64,000 bases of DNA from Blepharisma stoltei (GCA_914767885.1 CAJZBQ010000018.1:1302001-1366000); one strand, 5' to 3'; shown: positions 29,426 through 41,105, counted from the first letter of the stretch. The notes: generated by a model from the letters alone, not told the origin. Made by a program: numbers and translations.

Positions 29426-31209
29426 TTATGAACTTTTTACTTTTAATATATTCCAAGCATTCTTTTCTTTATGATATATAAAGATACAATGGCCTAAAAA
29501 CCAAACCCCGCCGATTGCTATAAAAATAAACCCATAGGTATAATGACTAAAAACTTTGAGTGCAAAAAATGTGAAAGAGAAAGAAATCGAAATTTGTAAT
29601 GAAGGAAATACATCTTGTATCAAAATATATGGGTAATACTTGAACAAGTTATAAAAGCTCAATAAAATCCTAACTCCCCCCCCTCCGTGAGTGAACAAAA
29701 AAATTTTGTTCACTCACGGAGGGGGGGTTAATTTTTTTTTTTTTTAAAATATTTATATATAAATTTTTATAAAAAATTTTGTTTTGGAAATTAAAAAATC
29801 CTAATTCGCAAAAATTGGAAAGCAAATATTAATTTAATTTATAAAATTTATGTTTTAAAAAGCAATTCGTTCAAAATTAAACAGAATTAGCTCTAGATTT
29901 CATTATACTAATTATCATTTATATATCAAAATTTTTTTTCCATAAAAAATTTTTCTATTAAAAAAATTTTGTTCACTCACGGAGGGTGGGTTTTTGGGCA
30001 AAAAATAGCGATTTTTATAATGATTTTGTTCACTCACGGAGGGGGGGAGTAAGAATCATGCTAAAAATGTTAGCGTATATCATACCGATTGCTCCAAAAT
30101 CTGAGAAAAATGCTGCAATAGCTAGATAAAATCTATAATAAAAATTACAAAGAAAATCCAAGCATCCAAACTTGTCTTTTATAAAGCTCTTTATCAGTTG
30201 ATTTAGCTACAGCAATAGCTTCTGAAACCCCATTAATAGCCATTACTAAAATATACCAACAATATGCAGAGAGAGCAGAGCCAGCATCTGCTTCAATTCA
30301 TTTTTTGTCATATAAAATCCTTATTAATAAATCAGAATAAATTGAGCCGTAAATCCCTGCAAAAAGCCCAACAATCCACATAACTTTTAGCACAGAACGA
30401 ATTCCGTTCAATGCTTCTTCTTTTCCTAAATTTTTGGAAAATAAGGAATGAGTAATTTCTTCTATAGGAAGAAATAATAATCGGCACACTATTGACCCTA
30501 AATTAGAAACAAGTGCAAATACTCCTTGCTGGAGTTCTGGGAGTTTTAGAGCCATTATTACGATTTTTTCTCCTTCAGATAAAAAGAATTTTAGCACTGC
30601 AATCCCACAAAACGCAACTGCAGCTTTTTTGACAGGCTCTTCAACTGGCTGATTGAAATTAAAGCTAGGCCGCTCTGCACAACTTCATATATAAACCACT
30701 GTTACTGTAATTGAATAAGCAAGCTGGCCTATAGCAAATGCTAATAATCCATATCGTGCTAAAAATATAATAACGATACATTTTATAATAAACCCTGACC
30801 CTTCTCCTAATAGTCTACCTTTTGTTTGTAAATTAATTAGCTCTAATATATGGAAAGGTTCTCCAAAAGCTTCTATCATGCTGGAAACTACAATAATTCC
30901 TATACAGGTAGAATTTCCTGACCAAACAAAAAACATAATTAGCCCAAATATTCAGCTTGAAAACGTTGATATTCACATAAGTTTATATGAAGGAGTGGTG
31001 CTTCGTTGGGCAGCTTTTCTGAAATTTTCTCTGGAAAAATGCAAAATCAGTGTGTTTAATAGCATTAATTGGATATTCCCAGCCCCATATACTTCAGGCT
31101 CCATAACTCTCGCAATCAGAACATTCAATGTAAAGTTTGCTATTTTTAAAAGCAACTGAAGAATGATAATTGTTTTTGCTGCTTTAAATGCTTGGAATAA
31201 ATTAGTCAT
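29426..31209 (-). CDS. RFT1: RFT1-like membrane protein (lipid-linked oligosaccharide, N-glycosylation)
   Basis: A polytopic protein of the MOP/RFT1 family, required for N-glycan precursor assembly at the ER. It begins FKAAKTIIILQLLLKIANFT and LNVLIARVMEPEVYG, as RFT1 does (compare SLVFLQVLFRLLTFVLN...R..). GEGSGFIIKCIVI and SLFSKNLGKEEA are further RFT1 blocks. A 16-nt intron, GTAATTTTTATTATAG on the minus strand (30133-30148), and a 379-bp family A MITE (29671-30049) must be removed. The joined C-terminus reads ANIFSMILRILLSFYNLFKY, matching the RFT1 C-terminal pattern. 462 residues after joining. Four or more TGA-Trp codons. About a dozen hydrophobic helices. Confidence 0.85.
29671..30049 (-). 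mobile_element. CTCC-type MITE, family A (inside RFT1)
   Basis: TAA flanks (29671-29673 and 30050-30052). Reverse orientation. Excision leaves RFT1 in frame (463 codons including stop once the intron is also removed). Confidence 0.92.
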
Positions 31210-31793
31210 TTTTAAGAAATTGTAAATGGAAATTACGTGTCAGGATTAAAATTATTTCTAATAGAAACGGGTTTTGTTTAAATATTTTAATATTTAATTT
31301 AATAATAACAATTAAAAATGGAGCGCATGAATTAGGGTCATTGTCCCCTAAGGTCATCCTAGTGAGGGAAGTTCAAACTTTCTGAAGGATATTGGCGCTG
31401 GAACTGCTCGGCAGTTCCTGGTGTGCTTGAATCAAGTTCAAGGAAGGAAGAGAGACTCGTCTAGGTCATAGGCTACTGTAACGGTTCGACGGTTAGGCCG
31501 ATTCCACCTACCGTTGTTCAGAGCTGTTAGCCAGTGATGGATGAGCTTGTATTGTCAGATCCTAAGCTAAGTGGGGGTCGACAAAGTGTTATCGTAATCT
31601 TAAATCTTAAATCTTAAATTTAATAAAAATATCAAGCTTTGAAATGTTAATTATTTTTTATTTTTAAATAAATCATAAAATATTGATATTTGGTTTAAAT
31701 ATTAGATTTCATATAGCTATTTCATATTAGCAAAGTTTTAAATTCATTTGAGACTCCATATTTCATATCGGTTATCTAACTTTAAATAAATAT
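31210..31793. mobile_element. Intergenic, holds a GC-richer island with a repeated tail
   Basis: About 31320-31590 is GC-richer with no frame. It ends in three copies of ATCTTAAA (31599-31622), like the short tandem 3' tails of some SINEs. ATTTAATAA occurs at both borders (about 31298 and 31618) and may be a target-site duplication. It contains GGTTCGACGGTTAGGCC, which resembles a tRNA B box, but I see no matching A box. Confidence 0.5.
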
Positions 31794-33742
31794 ATGGACT
31801 CTTCCAAGCTTCCCAAGCTCCCAGGCTTCTCATTCAACGACCCAACCAAAACCAATTTTCATAAGCATCAAATGTTTGCTGTAAGAGACGGCCACATGAC
31901 AGAAAGCACAAAATTCCACCAAGAAAATGCTTCCCCGCAGCTTATTGACGAGCTCCGAAATTCTATGACGCAGCTCGCCTACAACACCTCTTCTGGCAAG
32001 CCAAAAACCCCTGACAACGTTGCAATTCCAAGAAATCCTCCAGCATGGATAAAATACGACCGCCAAGTCCTTCGCTTTAATGCGTATTTCCAAGAACCTG
32101 TCCATGAAAGCTCCACTGAAAATTTCCGCGTTCGTAAGTGTGTTATTATGTTTCATTTGGATGACGAAACCACTTATGTAACTGAGCCACGTGTTGAGAA
32201 CAGTGGGATTCCTCAAGGCGTTTTTATTAAAAAGCATAGAATTCCTAAAGGAGACGGAACCTATTTCACATGGCGAGATTTCGCATTAAAAACCAACGTA
32301 AACATGTATGGACGTGTCTTCAGAATTGTTGACTGTGACGAATTCACCAGAAACTTCTACGAAGAACAAGGCATTGATTTAGGCTCTGGAGAAGGCTTCC
32401 CTGATGATAGATTTGACATGACTAGGCTTATGGTGAATTTTAAACAACCTCCAGAAGATGCTATGGACGTTAAAGAATATAATGAAGTAAAACTAGGTGG
32501 TGGACATCCTAATAGAAATTTAAGAAGCTTTGTCGAAAATGACAGAAAAGTCCTAAGCTTCGACGTGATGTGGAATGATACTTCTTATGATGGAGGAATC
32601 AAGTTTTATAAGATGAATTATTACTTGTTTGACCAGACTATGGAAATTAAAGAGCTTAGACAGGTAAATACAGGCAATGAAACTTTCCCAATGATGCTCA
32701 GAAGGATGAAGGTTCCAAAAGCACCAATACTAACCCCATGCCCAGCACTAGCACTTAGAAATGAAGAGTATTATATTCCTAATGATTTGGTGTTGGGGAA
32801 TACCATACAAGTATATGGAAAAGACTTATTATAAAATCTTAACATGATATGATTATGCTTATTGAGAAAATAGTCCTATTTTTGATATTTTATTAAAATA
32901 ATCTAATTATTTTGAAATTTAATTCAATCTAATGCAAAATAGTTTGCGATTGTGATGAATACACCAAAAGATGGTACAGAGAAGAGCTTGGAATTGAAGT
33001 TAAGCCAGTCCATATTCCGCGTTCAAAAAACATTATGCCACCTAACCCAATTCCTCCCCACAACGGCTATGGTACAGAAGAAGATTCAATAGGAAACGTC
33101 CTAAGACTTCAGCCAAATGCTCCAAAACCTGACATGTATAAAATGTTCGACAACGACCAGCATATTCTTCGTTTTGAAGCCAAACTGGTCAGCTCAAACC
33201 CTGAAGACGAACTAGGGAAATTTATTTTGTCATTTTACCCAGGTGACGACACCATCAAAGTCTATCAAGTTGTCGATAAAAATTCAGGAGTTGTCGGAGG
33301 AAAATTCCTTGAAAGGAGAAAATTCAAGAATCCATATAGCAATCAATACTACCAACAAAAAGACTGCGTAATAGGAAACACTTTGATATTGCAAGGGTAC
33401 AGATTTTTGCTGGTGCATTGTGATGAATATACGTTTACCTTTATGGAAGAGAGACCTAGCGAGTACCCACAGGCAAGTATTCCAATGATTTTGAGGAAAA
33501 TTATGGGATTTTCAAGAAAATATGGGTCTCCTCAGGAATTTTTGGTTCTTGTGCTGAGAAATATTGATCCAAGCTTAGGAAAAAATGTGCAGTATAAGGT
33601 CTTTTTAGAGGCTCTTGAAAAGCTTGGAATTAAACTGACTTTGCAGGAGGAAGCATCATTGATCAGAAAATGGAATAAAGGAAGCCAGGGGCAATACATC
33701 ATAAATTTAGAAGAAGCATATAATGCATTGATAAACGCTTAA
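31794..33742 (+). CDS. EFHC/RIB72-like protein with three DM10 domains
   Basis: Ciliary doublet-microtubule inner protein family (EFHC1/2, RIB72). Three DM10 domains begin at KYDRQVLRFNAYFQEP, ENDRKVLSFDVMWNDT and DNDQHILRFEAKLVSS. Each ends with a G..F.I.DCDE(F/Y)T.(R/F) motif (RIVDCDEFTRNFYEEQGI, VCDCDEYTKRWYREELGI, VHCDEYTFTFMEE). An EF-hand-like C-terminal region follows (QYKVFLEALEKLGIKL). A 110-bp IES (32830-32939) falls inside the last motif of the second DM10; removal gives GKDLLVCDCDEYTKRW in frame. 612 residues, close to EFHC1. It probably lines ciliary doublet microtubules. Confidence 0.92.
32830..32939 (+). other. 110-bp IES in the EFHC gene
   Basis: Bounded by TA (32830-32831 and 32940-32941). 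It contains TAA in frame. Removal joins GAC TTA T to TA GTT TGC GAT and restores a conserved DM10 motif. Confidence 0.88.
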
Positions 33743-33982
33743 AGGCAAAGTAGGTTTGCTCTAATAAATGGATTTTAAGTTAATCAATCCGAATAAATAA
33801 AATAAATATTAGGCTTCTGAATTCTTTTTATTCTGCTAAGCTAGCAAGCCTAAATTACAGAAAATAATAATTTCACCAAAAGATCAAATTTCACTAATAT
33901 TTCCCCAAACGAAAATGAGGAGAAACTATTTAAAATTAAAATCTCATTTTCATAATAAATAACAAAATAATCACATTCCAGG

Positions 33983-35314
33983 ATGGAGCGCTATATGAAA
34001 AATACTCATACATTTGCTGAAGAAAGTTTAGTGAAAACTTCTTTATTAATTAAAGGTCTTGCAGGCGTAGTTTTTGTTGTGGTTATTCCACTAGAGCTTC
34101 TTGTAAGCTCAACACTGCGAGATTGGGGTGGGAGCTTAATTGAAGATATCCAAGAATATCGCACTCAAGCCTGAGATGATTTCTTTAAATATGTATCATA
34201 TATTGGCGACAGCTGGCTAATTATCGTTTTAGGTCCTGCGTTTTACAACTTTTTTGACACAAGAAAAGCAATTAAATTAATTATCATCTCATCATTTACA
34301 GGATTTATTACTAGCTTTTTGCAGCTGCTTTTCCAAGAGCCCAGACCATTTTGAACAAGCAGTGATATTAGAGGAATTACTTGTGACTTAGGCTTTGCAG
34401 ATCCATCTTTTCATATGATGATGGGAACAGTATTTTTCTTTACACTTGCAATAGAGTTTTTCCATAACTGGAGGGATATTTTTAGATATACTGCTTATTT
34501 TCTTTTATTTTTAATACTATCCTTGGTTGGGTTCAGCAGAGTTTACCTTGGAGAACAATTTCCTCATCAAGTTGTTATGGGCTTATGCTACTCTTTTATA
34601 TATCTGACTGTAGTATTTGCGTTTGATAGGACACTTTTAGATTTGACGATAAAAAGCAGCTTCAATTATAAAGCGAACAGGAAATATATTGTATATTAAA
34701 ATTATTAGTAAGCTTTTCCCCTAGCCTACAAATTTTTTATATTTTTATATAAATTAATAAATTCTAAATATAATGATTTTTTAGATAATAAAATATATGG
34801 TATATATTGGTTTGTAGGAACAATGTTTTTGCTTTTAGCATCAATCACTGTATTTGATATGATCACTTTAAACAACAGCGTCAGCTACACATGAATTAAA
34901 AATTCCACCAAGCATTGCAGCTTAAGCTACAAAGTAAGCGGCTCACAATCCTTTTACTACTCTGCATGAATATTCTATAACCTAGGCCTCGTCTCAAGCT
35001 CAATGCTTTCTGGAAAATACATTTCTATGTTTTGGTGGTGCACAGAATACTGAAAACGATGAATTCGGTTTTTTATTGCAGTTGCTACAAGTGTCGGGAT
35101 TTATTTTGCATTTAGTAATCAATAATTAGACCAAATCGATACATCTGACGTCACAACCACCTATGTGTGGCATTACGTTTTCCCTTATTTTCTAATGGCC
35201 ACTGTATATGGAGGAATCCTTCCATTGATTTTTGTAAAAATGCAGTTGGCAATGAAAATATCTCCTGCAGTAGACCAAGAAAATGAATTAATGACACTTA
35301 GCGAGATAGATTAA
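33983..35314 (+). CDS. Glucose-6-phosphatase-like PAP2 membrane phosphatase
   Basis: A multi-pass membrane phosphatase with the PAP2 triad in G6PC style: QEPRPFW, PSFHMMMG (PSFH for PSGH) and SRVYLGEQFPHQVVMG, the last very like the G6PC SRIYLAAHFPHQ. FKYVSYIGDSW matches the G6PC N-terminal segment. A 111-bp IES (34694-34804) with TAA in frame, and a 15-nt intron, GTAATCAATAATTAG (35115-35129), must be removed. The C-terminal half then continues with four more helices. 401 residues. Many TGA-Trp codons. It likely acts in the ER, but substrate specificity is not shown. The stop is only 2 bp from the end of the convergent kinesin gene. Confidence 0.82.
34694..34804 (+). other. 111-bp IES in the glucose-6-phosphatase-like gene
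   Basis: GTATAT is split; TA repeats at both ends leave a small positional ambiguity. The insert has an in-frame TAA directly after entry and is almost pure A+T apart from CTTTTCCCCTAGCCTAC. Removal gives KYIVYWFVGTMFLL. Confidence 0.85.
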
Positions 35315-35316
35315 AA

Positions 35317-38300
35317 CTAAAAATTATTAGATAATGTTCTTAATTGATCTAAAATAGCTGTATATTTATCAGCTTTTCCTCCTCTCATTGTTTTCTTTAT
35401 TTTTGAATTGATGTTCAATCCGCTGTGCCCAGTTACAGAAAGTCTTGGCATTGTGTTGGGGGTTTCAACTTCTTTCATTAATTCTTGAATTTGTTCATCA
35501 GCTTGTCGGAGCTGCTCTTTTATCTTTAAATAATTATTTTCTGAAATTTTTAATTTCTCTGTAAGTCTTTGAATTTTTTTCTCATGAATTCCTTTGTCGA
35601 CTACTAAAGAAGATTTTTGATTTGTTAACTGACGATACATCATCGAAAGTTGAACCAATCTTCTTTCTAATATACAATTTTTCTTTCTTTCTTCTTGAAC
35701 GTCAAAAGGCAACGAATTCTCCAAGGCTGTGTATCTTTCTTTGAAATCTTCAAATTCAATTTCAAGCTCGATCAATTGCCTTATTTTTGCATGCAAGTCT
35801 TTTGCAAGTTTTTTTCTTTCTTCAAGTAATGAATTTTCATTGAGATTTTCATTAATGGTGTAAATTAAATCTACTTGGTTTAAAGATTCATGATATTTGG
35901 TAATGACTGCTATTTCTTTTTGCTCTTTTTCTATCTTGCTTTGAGATCTTGGAGCATATTCATATCTTTGTTTCAAAAAATCGATTTCTGCTTCTTTTTC
36001 TACCAATCTATTCTCAAGGAACTCTTTTGTCCCATTTATATTAGTAAATTCTGACTGTATTGATTCCAGGGTTATTTTCAGCTTTTCAATAATTTCATCT
36101 TTTTCTTTTGATTCTTTTTCAAAATCAGATGCTTCTTTATACTGTGTCTTGAGTTTTTCATAGTCATTTCTTACTTTTACAAATTCCAGCTGCAGCTGTG
36201 TAAGGGTGTCCTTAATTTTTGAATTTTCTTCTACTTCATTTGAAAGGATTTCTCTAGTTTCCTCAAGTTCTTGTATAAGGTCAGCATACTCAGTCCTTGT
36301 ATCACTTTCGAATAGTCCACTATCATCAATAGTTGTAGACTGAGAAATTGATAGTCCAGCCCTCATTAGTGTTTCTTCTAATTTTTTGATTTTCATGTCT
36401 TTTTTCTTTATTTCTTCTTTAGCTTCAGCTAGTAATAGTTTCAGCGGGTGATGCGGGTTGGCTGTCAACGAGCCGACAACCACTTAAAAAAAAAGGTGGT
36501 TATCTGCACTTTGTGCGGCTTGGCTGCCAAAAAACCTATAAAAATTTCAAAAAATGTTTGCGGCTTATCTGCAAACCGTTTGTTTTCAGCTAACCCGTCT
36601 TGTATTTTTAATATAAAAAATTTACGACATACAACCCTTCAAAAATTAAGTGCTTAGCTGACATTGAGTGCTGCTTAGCTGCGGAAAAAAAAAAGTGCGT
36701 GCGGCTTGTATGTCAAAAACGCACCCTTTTTTTTTGGCATTCGGGTTAGCTGCAAATTATAAAAAATTGTATTTTTTAATAATGAATATTGAAGATACTA
36801 AAGTATATTTACTGCTACTCAATTAAAATACGATTTCTAATGGATTTGAAAATACATTGAACACTCTATCCCTTATCAGAATATTTATAAAAAATAGTCA
36901 GCTAACCCGCAGGTTAAAACATAAGTGAATTTAGCAATATTAAACCTCCGATGCTTTTCTAGAAAATAGCAGCTAAGCCGCACAACTGTGCAGCTAACCA
37001 CCTAAATTTTTTGTGGTTGTCTTTTATATATAATTTTCAATAGCGCAAATTCGTGGCGGGATATATGCAAACTGTTATTTTTTAATGCATATGTTAAGAT
37101 TTTTATGTTAAATTTCGACAGACAAACCGCTAAAGTTGCAGATAACAACCTTTTTTTTAAGTTGTTAGCTGCGAGTTAGAACAGCTTAAATTTGGCATGC
37201 AGTTAACCGCTTAACAAAAAAGTTGTTATCTGCAACTTTAGCGGCTTAGCTGTCAAAAACATATTAAAAAATTGATATATTCATTAAAAAACAACGGCTT
37301 GCAGATATCCCTCCATGAAGATTTTTATATTGAAAAATAAACGACTGATAACCACTAAAAAATTAGGTGGTTAGCTGCAAGGGGTGCGGCTTAGCTGTCG
37401 TCCCTATTAAAAAAAGATAATTTTATTGTCCCTGTTTTTTGTAGGCGGGTTAGCTGTTAACTAGCTTAATGTGCTTTTTTTTGTACGCGATAAGAGAGCG
37501 CTGGAACTCTAACTACAAGTAGAGTTGAAAGAATGCACGTAAAGCTAAAAAAAATTATAAAAAGCATTAAAAAAAGCAGCAATTTTAAGATATTTATTAT
37601 TTTTAAAAGTATTGTAAGTACTGAAGATGAAAAGACTACTCTATAAGAATATAAACATACTAAAAAACTGCCTTTAGAATTAATACAATGAGAGCATTAA
37701 GTTAGCTATATACTGGATACTGCGTGAATTATTATAAAAATTTTCTCTATGGAATTAAGTCTAAATATAAACGATGATGATAAATGAAGGGTTTGGACTC
37801 AGCTTTCTGATAAAATAAAAGAAGAATATATATTAAAAAATACGATTAAGTGCTAATTCAAAAAGTATGAAAGATATAGAATCATATGCTGTCATCTTCT
37901 ATTTATCTCTAAAATTACTGAAATAAATATAATCGAATTCATCATAAAACATACAGGAAGAAGATGGCTATTGCATGCACAATCGAGGAAATAATGTTTT
38001 TATTGAAAATCGTTCAAGACATTGCGAATTACCGTTAATTAGAAATAAATAGTTCATGATGAAAGAAGAAGATAATTAAATTGTCATTATTTTCATATTT
38101 TATTTACAAATCCTGCATTAGAGTATCCTATATAACATTGTACTAGAACATCCTGAACTAGCACATCGAGTACTAGGCCATCCTGAATTAAACCATGTAC
38201 TAACTGATCCTTATTTAGCATATCTTACATAAGCGAATCCTGTAATATGCTTTGTACTACCTGCACTTGCGCAACCAGATCTAGTGCAACCTTTATTATG

Positions 38301-40946
38301 CCTTGTATTAGTCCATCCTGAAAAAGCATATCCTGAACCAGCACTGACTGTAGCACACCTTGTATAAGCAAATTTTGACTGCATTAGTTAATTCTGTATC
38401 ACATTAGCTATAGCGCTCTCTTATCGCGTACAAAAAAAGCACATTAAGCTAGTTAACAGCTAACCCGCCTACAAAAAACAGGGACAATAAAATTATCTTT
38501 TTTTAATAGGGACGACAGCTAAGCCGCACCCCTTGCAGCTAACCACCTAATTTTTTAGTGGTTATCAGTCGTTTATTTTTCAATATAAAAATCTTCATGG
38601 AGGGATATCTGCAAGCCGTTGTTTTTTTAATGAAATATATCAATTTTTTAATATGTTTTTGACAGCTAAGCCGCTAAAGTTGCAGATAACAACTTTTTGT
38701 TAAGCGGTTAACTGCATGCCAAATTTAAGCTGTTCTAACTCGCAGCTAACAACTTAAAAAAAAGGTTGTTATCTGCAACTTTAGCGGTTTGTCTGTCGAA
38801 ATTTAACATAAAAATCTTAACATATGCATTAAAAAATAACAGTTTGCATATATCCCGCCACGAATTTGCGCTATTGAAAATTATATAAAAAGACAACCAC
38901 AAAAAATTTAGGTGGTTAGCTGCACAGTTGTGCGGCTTAGCTGCTATTTTCTAGAAAAGCATCGGAGGTTTAATATTGCTAAATTCACTTATGTTTTAAC
39001 CTGCGGGTTAGCTGACTATTTTTTATAAATATTCTGATAAGGGATAGAGTGTTCAATGTATTTTCAAATCCATTAGAAATCGTATTTTAATTGAGTAGCA
39101 GTAAATATACTTTAGTATCTTCAATATTCATTATTAAAAAATACAATTTTTTATAATTTGCAGCTAACCCGAATGCCAAAAAAAAAGGGTGCGTTTTTTG
39201 ACATACAAGCCGCACGCACTTTTTTTTTTTCCGCAGCTAAGCAGCACTCAATGTCAGCTAAGCACTTAATTTTTGAAGGGTTGTATGTCGTAAATTTTTT
39301 ATATTAAAAATACAAGACGGGTTAGCTGAAAACAACGGTTTGCAGATAAGCCGCAAACATTTTTTGAAATTTTTATAGGTTTTTTGGCAGCCAAGCCGCA
39401 CAAAGTGCAGATAACCACCTTTTTTTTAAGTGGTTGTCGGCTCGTTGACAGCCAACCCGCATCACCCAGTTTCAGCTCACCAACAGTAAATTCTTTATTA
39501 ATTTTTGGAGTATTGGAAATTAGCTTTGCCCTGATCCCAAATCTTAACGAACTGATAGTTTCATCTTCGTTATATAAAGAAGGTGAACAAGTTATAATGA
39601 CAGAGGTTAGCGAATTTCCTCCTAAAGAATCTTGAAGTATCCATGTTAATTTGGAGTCTCTGTATGGGATATGCCCTTTTGCGCCTTTTGATAAAGAGTT
39701 TATTACAAGTCCAAGCGCTGTTAATGATTTATTGATTTTTTTGGCTTCTTCTAGTCTTGTTCCTTCTGCTCCTGTTTTAGAAACTTTTTCTGATCCTGCT
39801 AAATCAATTAAATGGAGCTTACCTGATTTTTGTGATAAATCAACTGTGTTTGTCTGGGAAACTGTTAAGGTAAAAATCGAGTGGGATCGGGAAGAACGTT
39901 CATTCATTCTTGTAAATCCTACAACTCGATTGCTGTTTCCATATTCTAGTAGCTCATAAACTTCTTCTCCAGAAGATACATATACTTCTGTTAGCCCTTC
40001 AAGATATACGCCCCTCGCTTTGTCTTCTCTTATTTTTAGCTTTCCTTTGTTTTCATTTAATAAATCTTTTACATCTTCCATATATATAGTATATAAGGAC
40101 CCCCCCCCCTCATTTGTCCAATTTTCTAGTCTTTTATCATTTGTCCATTTTTCTAGTTTTTTTTATAGGAAAAAAAAATTGTTTTAGGACCTCATTTGTC
40201 CAATTTTCTAGTCAAAATTTTTGATAGAGAAAAAAAAATTTTCAGGACCTCAATTGTCTCATTTTCTAGTTTTTTTAAAGTAAAAAACTAGAATTTAGGG
40301 CATTCGAAAAAATGCAAAAAAGACTAGAAAATTGGACAAATCATTTTTGACTAGATTTTTGGACAAATGAGGCCCTGAAAAAAAAAATTTCTTATAAAAA
40401 AAGACTAGAAAATTCGACAAATGAGGGGGGGGTCCTTATATTGAATGGGATTTTTATAAAAATAATAAAAAATTAATATTTTATTAAATAATAGTGGCAT
40501 AATTCACAATAAGAGACTTTTACGCTAAACTCAACTGAAGATTCTGAATTATCAATTTCAGAAAAAACTGTTGATATTGTGCGAGGAATTATTCCCACAT
40601 GATCACTGCTATCTAAGCTAGGTCCCATCATTGTATAGGTTTTCCCTGATGCAGTCTGCCCATAAGCGAAAATAGTTCCATTAAATCCGTGCATTACAGA
40701 GTCTACTATTGGTTTTGCTGATAATTCATAAACTAATTCTTGAGAAGACTCTGAAGCGAAAGCGTGATCATAGTTAAAAATCTGAGTGTCTGCTCCTTGC
40801 TTTGAGGGTTGGATAATTATAGATTTGCAATCTGAAGAGATATCTATAAATTTTGTTTGAAAAATCTGTGCTTCATTAGTGCTTAGAGGTCTGAATCTGC
40901 AAAAAACTCTAACATTATTTGGATTTGTATCTCGAGAAGTTTCCAT
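35317..40946 (-). CDS. Kinesin-1-like motor protein (split by two IESs)
   Basis: Microtubule motor with an N-terminal head: NNVRVFCRFRPL, P-loop GQTASGKTYTMMG, switch I NERSSRSHS, switch II DLAGSE, and GHIPYRDSKLTWILQDSLGG with the kinesin-1-like tail SSLRFGIRAKLI. A neck and long coiled coil follow (residues about 330-690). Two inserts interrupt it. The IES at 40085-40499 splits CELYMEDVKDLL. The foldback element at 36446-39467, flanked by AGTTTCAGC, splits the neck; its removal gives FTVGELKLLLAEAKEE, the usual kinesin neck/coil start. After removing 415 and 3031 bp, 2184 nt remain (727 residues plus stop). TAG stop at 35317. Confidence 0.93.
36446..39467. mobile_element. 3.0-kb foldback element with ~1.06-kb inverted arms
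   Basis: The ends are GGGTGATGCGGGTTGGCTGT and the exact inverse. Arms: 36446-37502 and 38412-39467, almost identical over their whole length. The target duplication is AGTTTCAGC (36437-36445 and 39468-39476), 9 bp with no TA. The arms are packed with variants of GCGGCTTAGCTG in both orientations. The 909-bp core has no open frame of note. The 9-bp duplication and long subterminal-repeat arms resemble Mutator-like or foldback transposons; no transposase is present. Confidence 0.93.
38115..38390. repeat. Degenerate ~20-bp tandem repeats in the foldback core
   Basis: Loosely repeated phrases such as CATCCTGAACTAGCACAT, CATCCTGAATTAAACCATG and CATCCTGAAAAAGCATATCC, alternating with TTGTACTA. 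The period is about 20 bp, imperfect, next to the right arm. Confidence 0.6.
40085..40499. other. 415-bp composite IES in the kinesin gene
   Basis: The outer boundaries are TA (40085-40086 and 40500-40501). It consists of a 343-bp MITE (40094-40436) inserted into a remaining 72-bp AT-rich sequence. Removal joins CEL to YMEDV in frame; removing the MITE alone does not restore the gene. Confidence 0.85.
40094..40436. mobile_element. TA-flanked MITE, CATTTGTCC family (nested)
   Basis: TA flanks (40094-40095 and 40437-40438), ends AGGACCCCCCCCCTCATTTG and inverse. About 95% identical by eye to 28682-29028. Confidence 0.9.
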
Positions 40947-41105
40947 TGTTTAAGGTATTATTTCAACACCTTTTGGTAATAGTTGAAATATTCCTATTGA
41001 TCTGATTATATCTAAATACCTATGCAGAACTCAATTCCAATAATCTTGCCTATTGCTATATAATTGAAAAATATGGAATTAAAATTTGTAAGCTAAGAAA
41101 TTAAT

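Noticed and set aside
31303-31625. tRNA or tRNA-derived gene suggested by GGTTCGACGGTTAG
   Set aside because: The B-box-like word is present, but I find no A box at the right distance and no cloverleaf; only a retroposon-like call is justified.
37503-38411. Possible transposase in the core of the foldback element
   Set aside because: I scanned the core in both directions with TGA read as Trp; TAA and TAG stops are too frequent and no DDE-type motif is visible.
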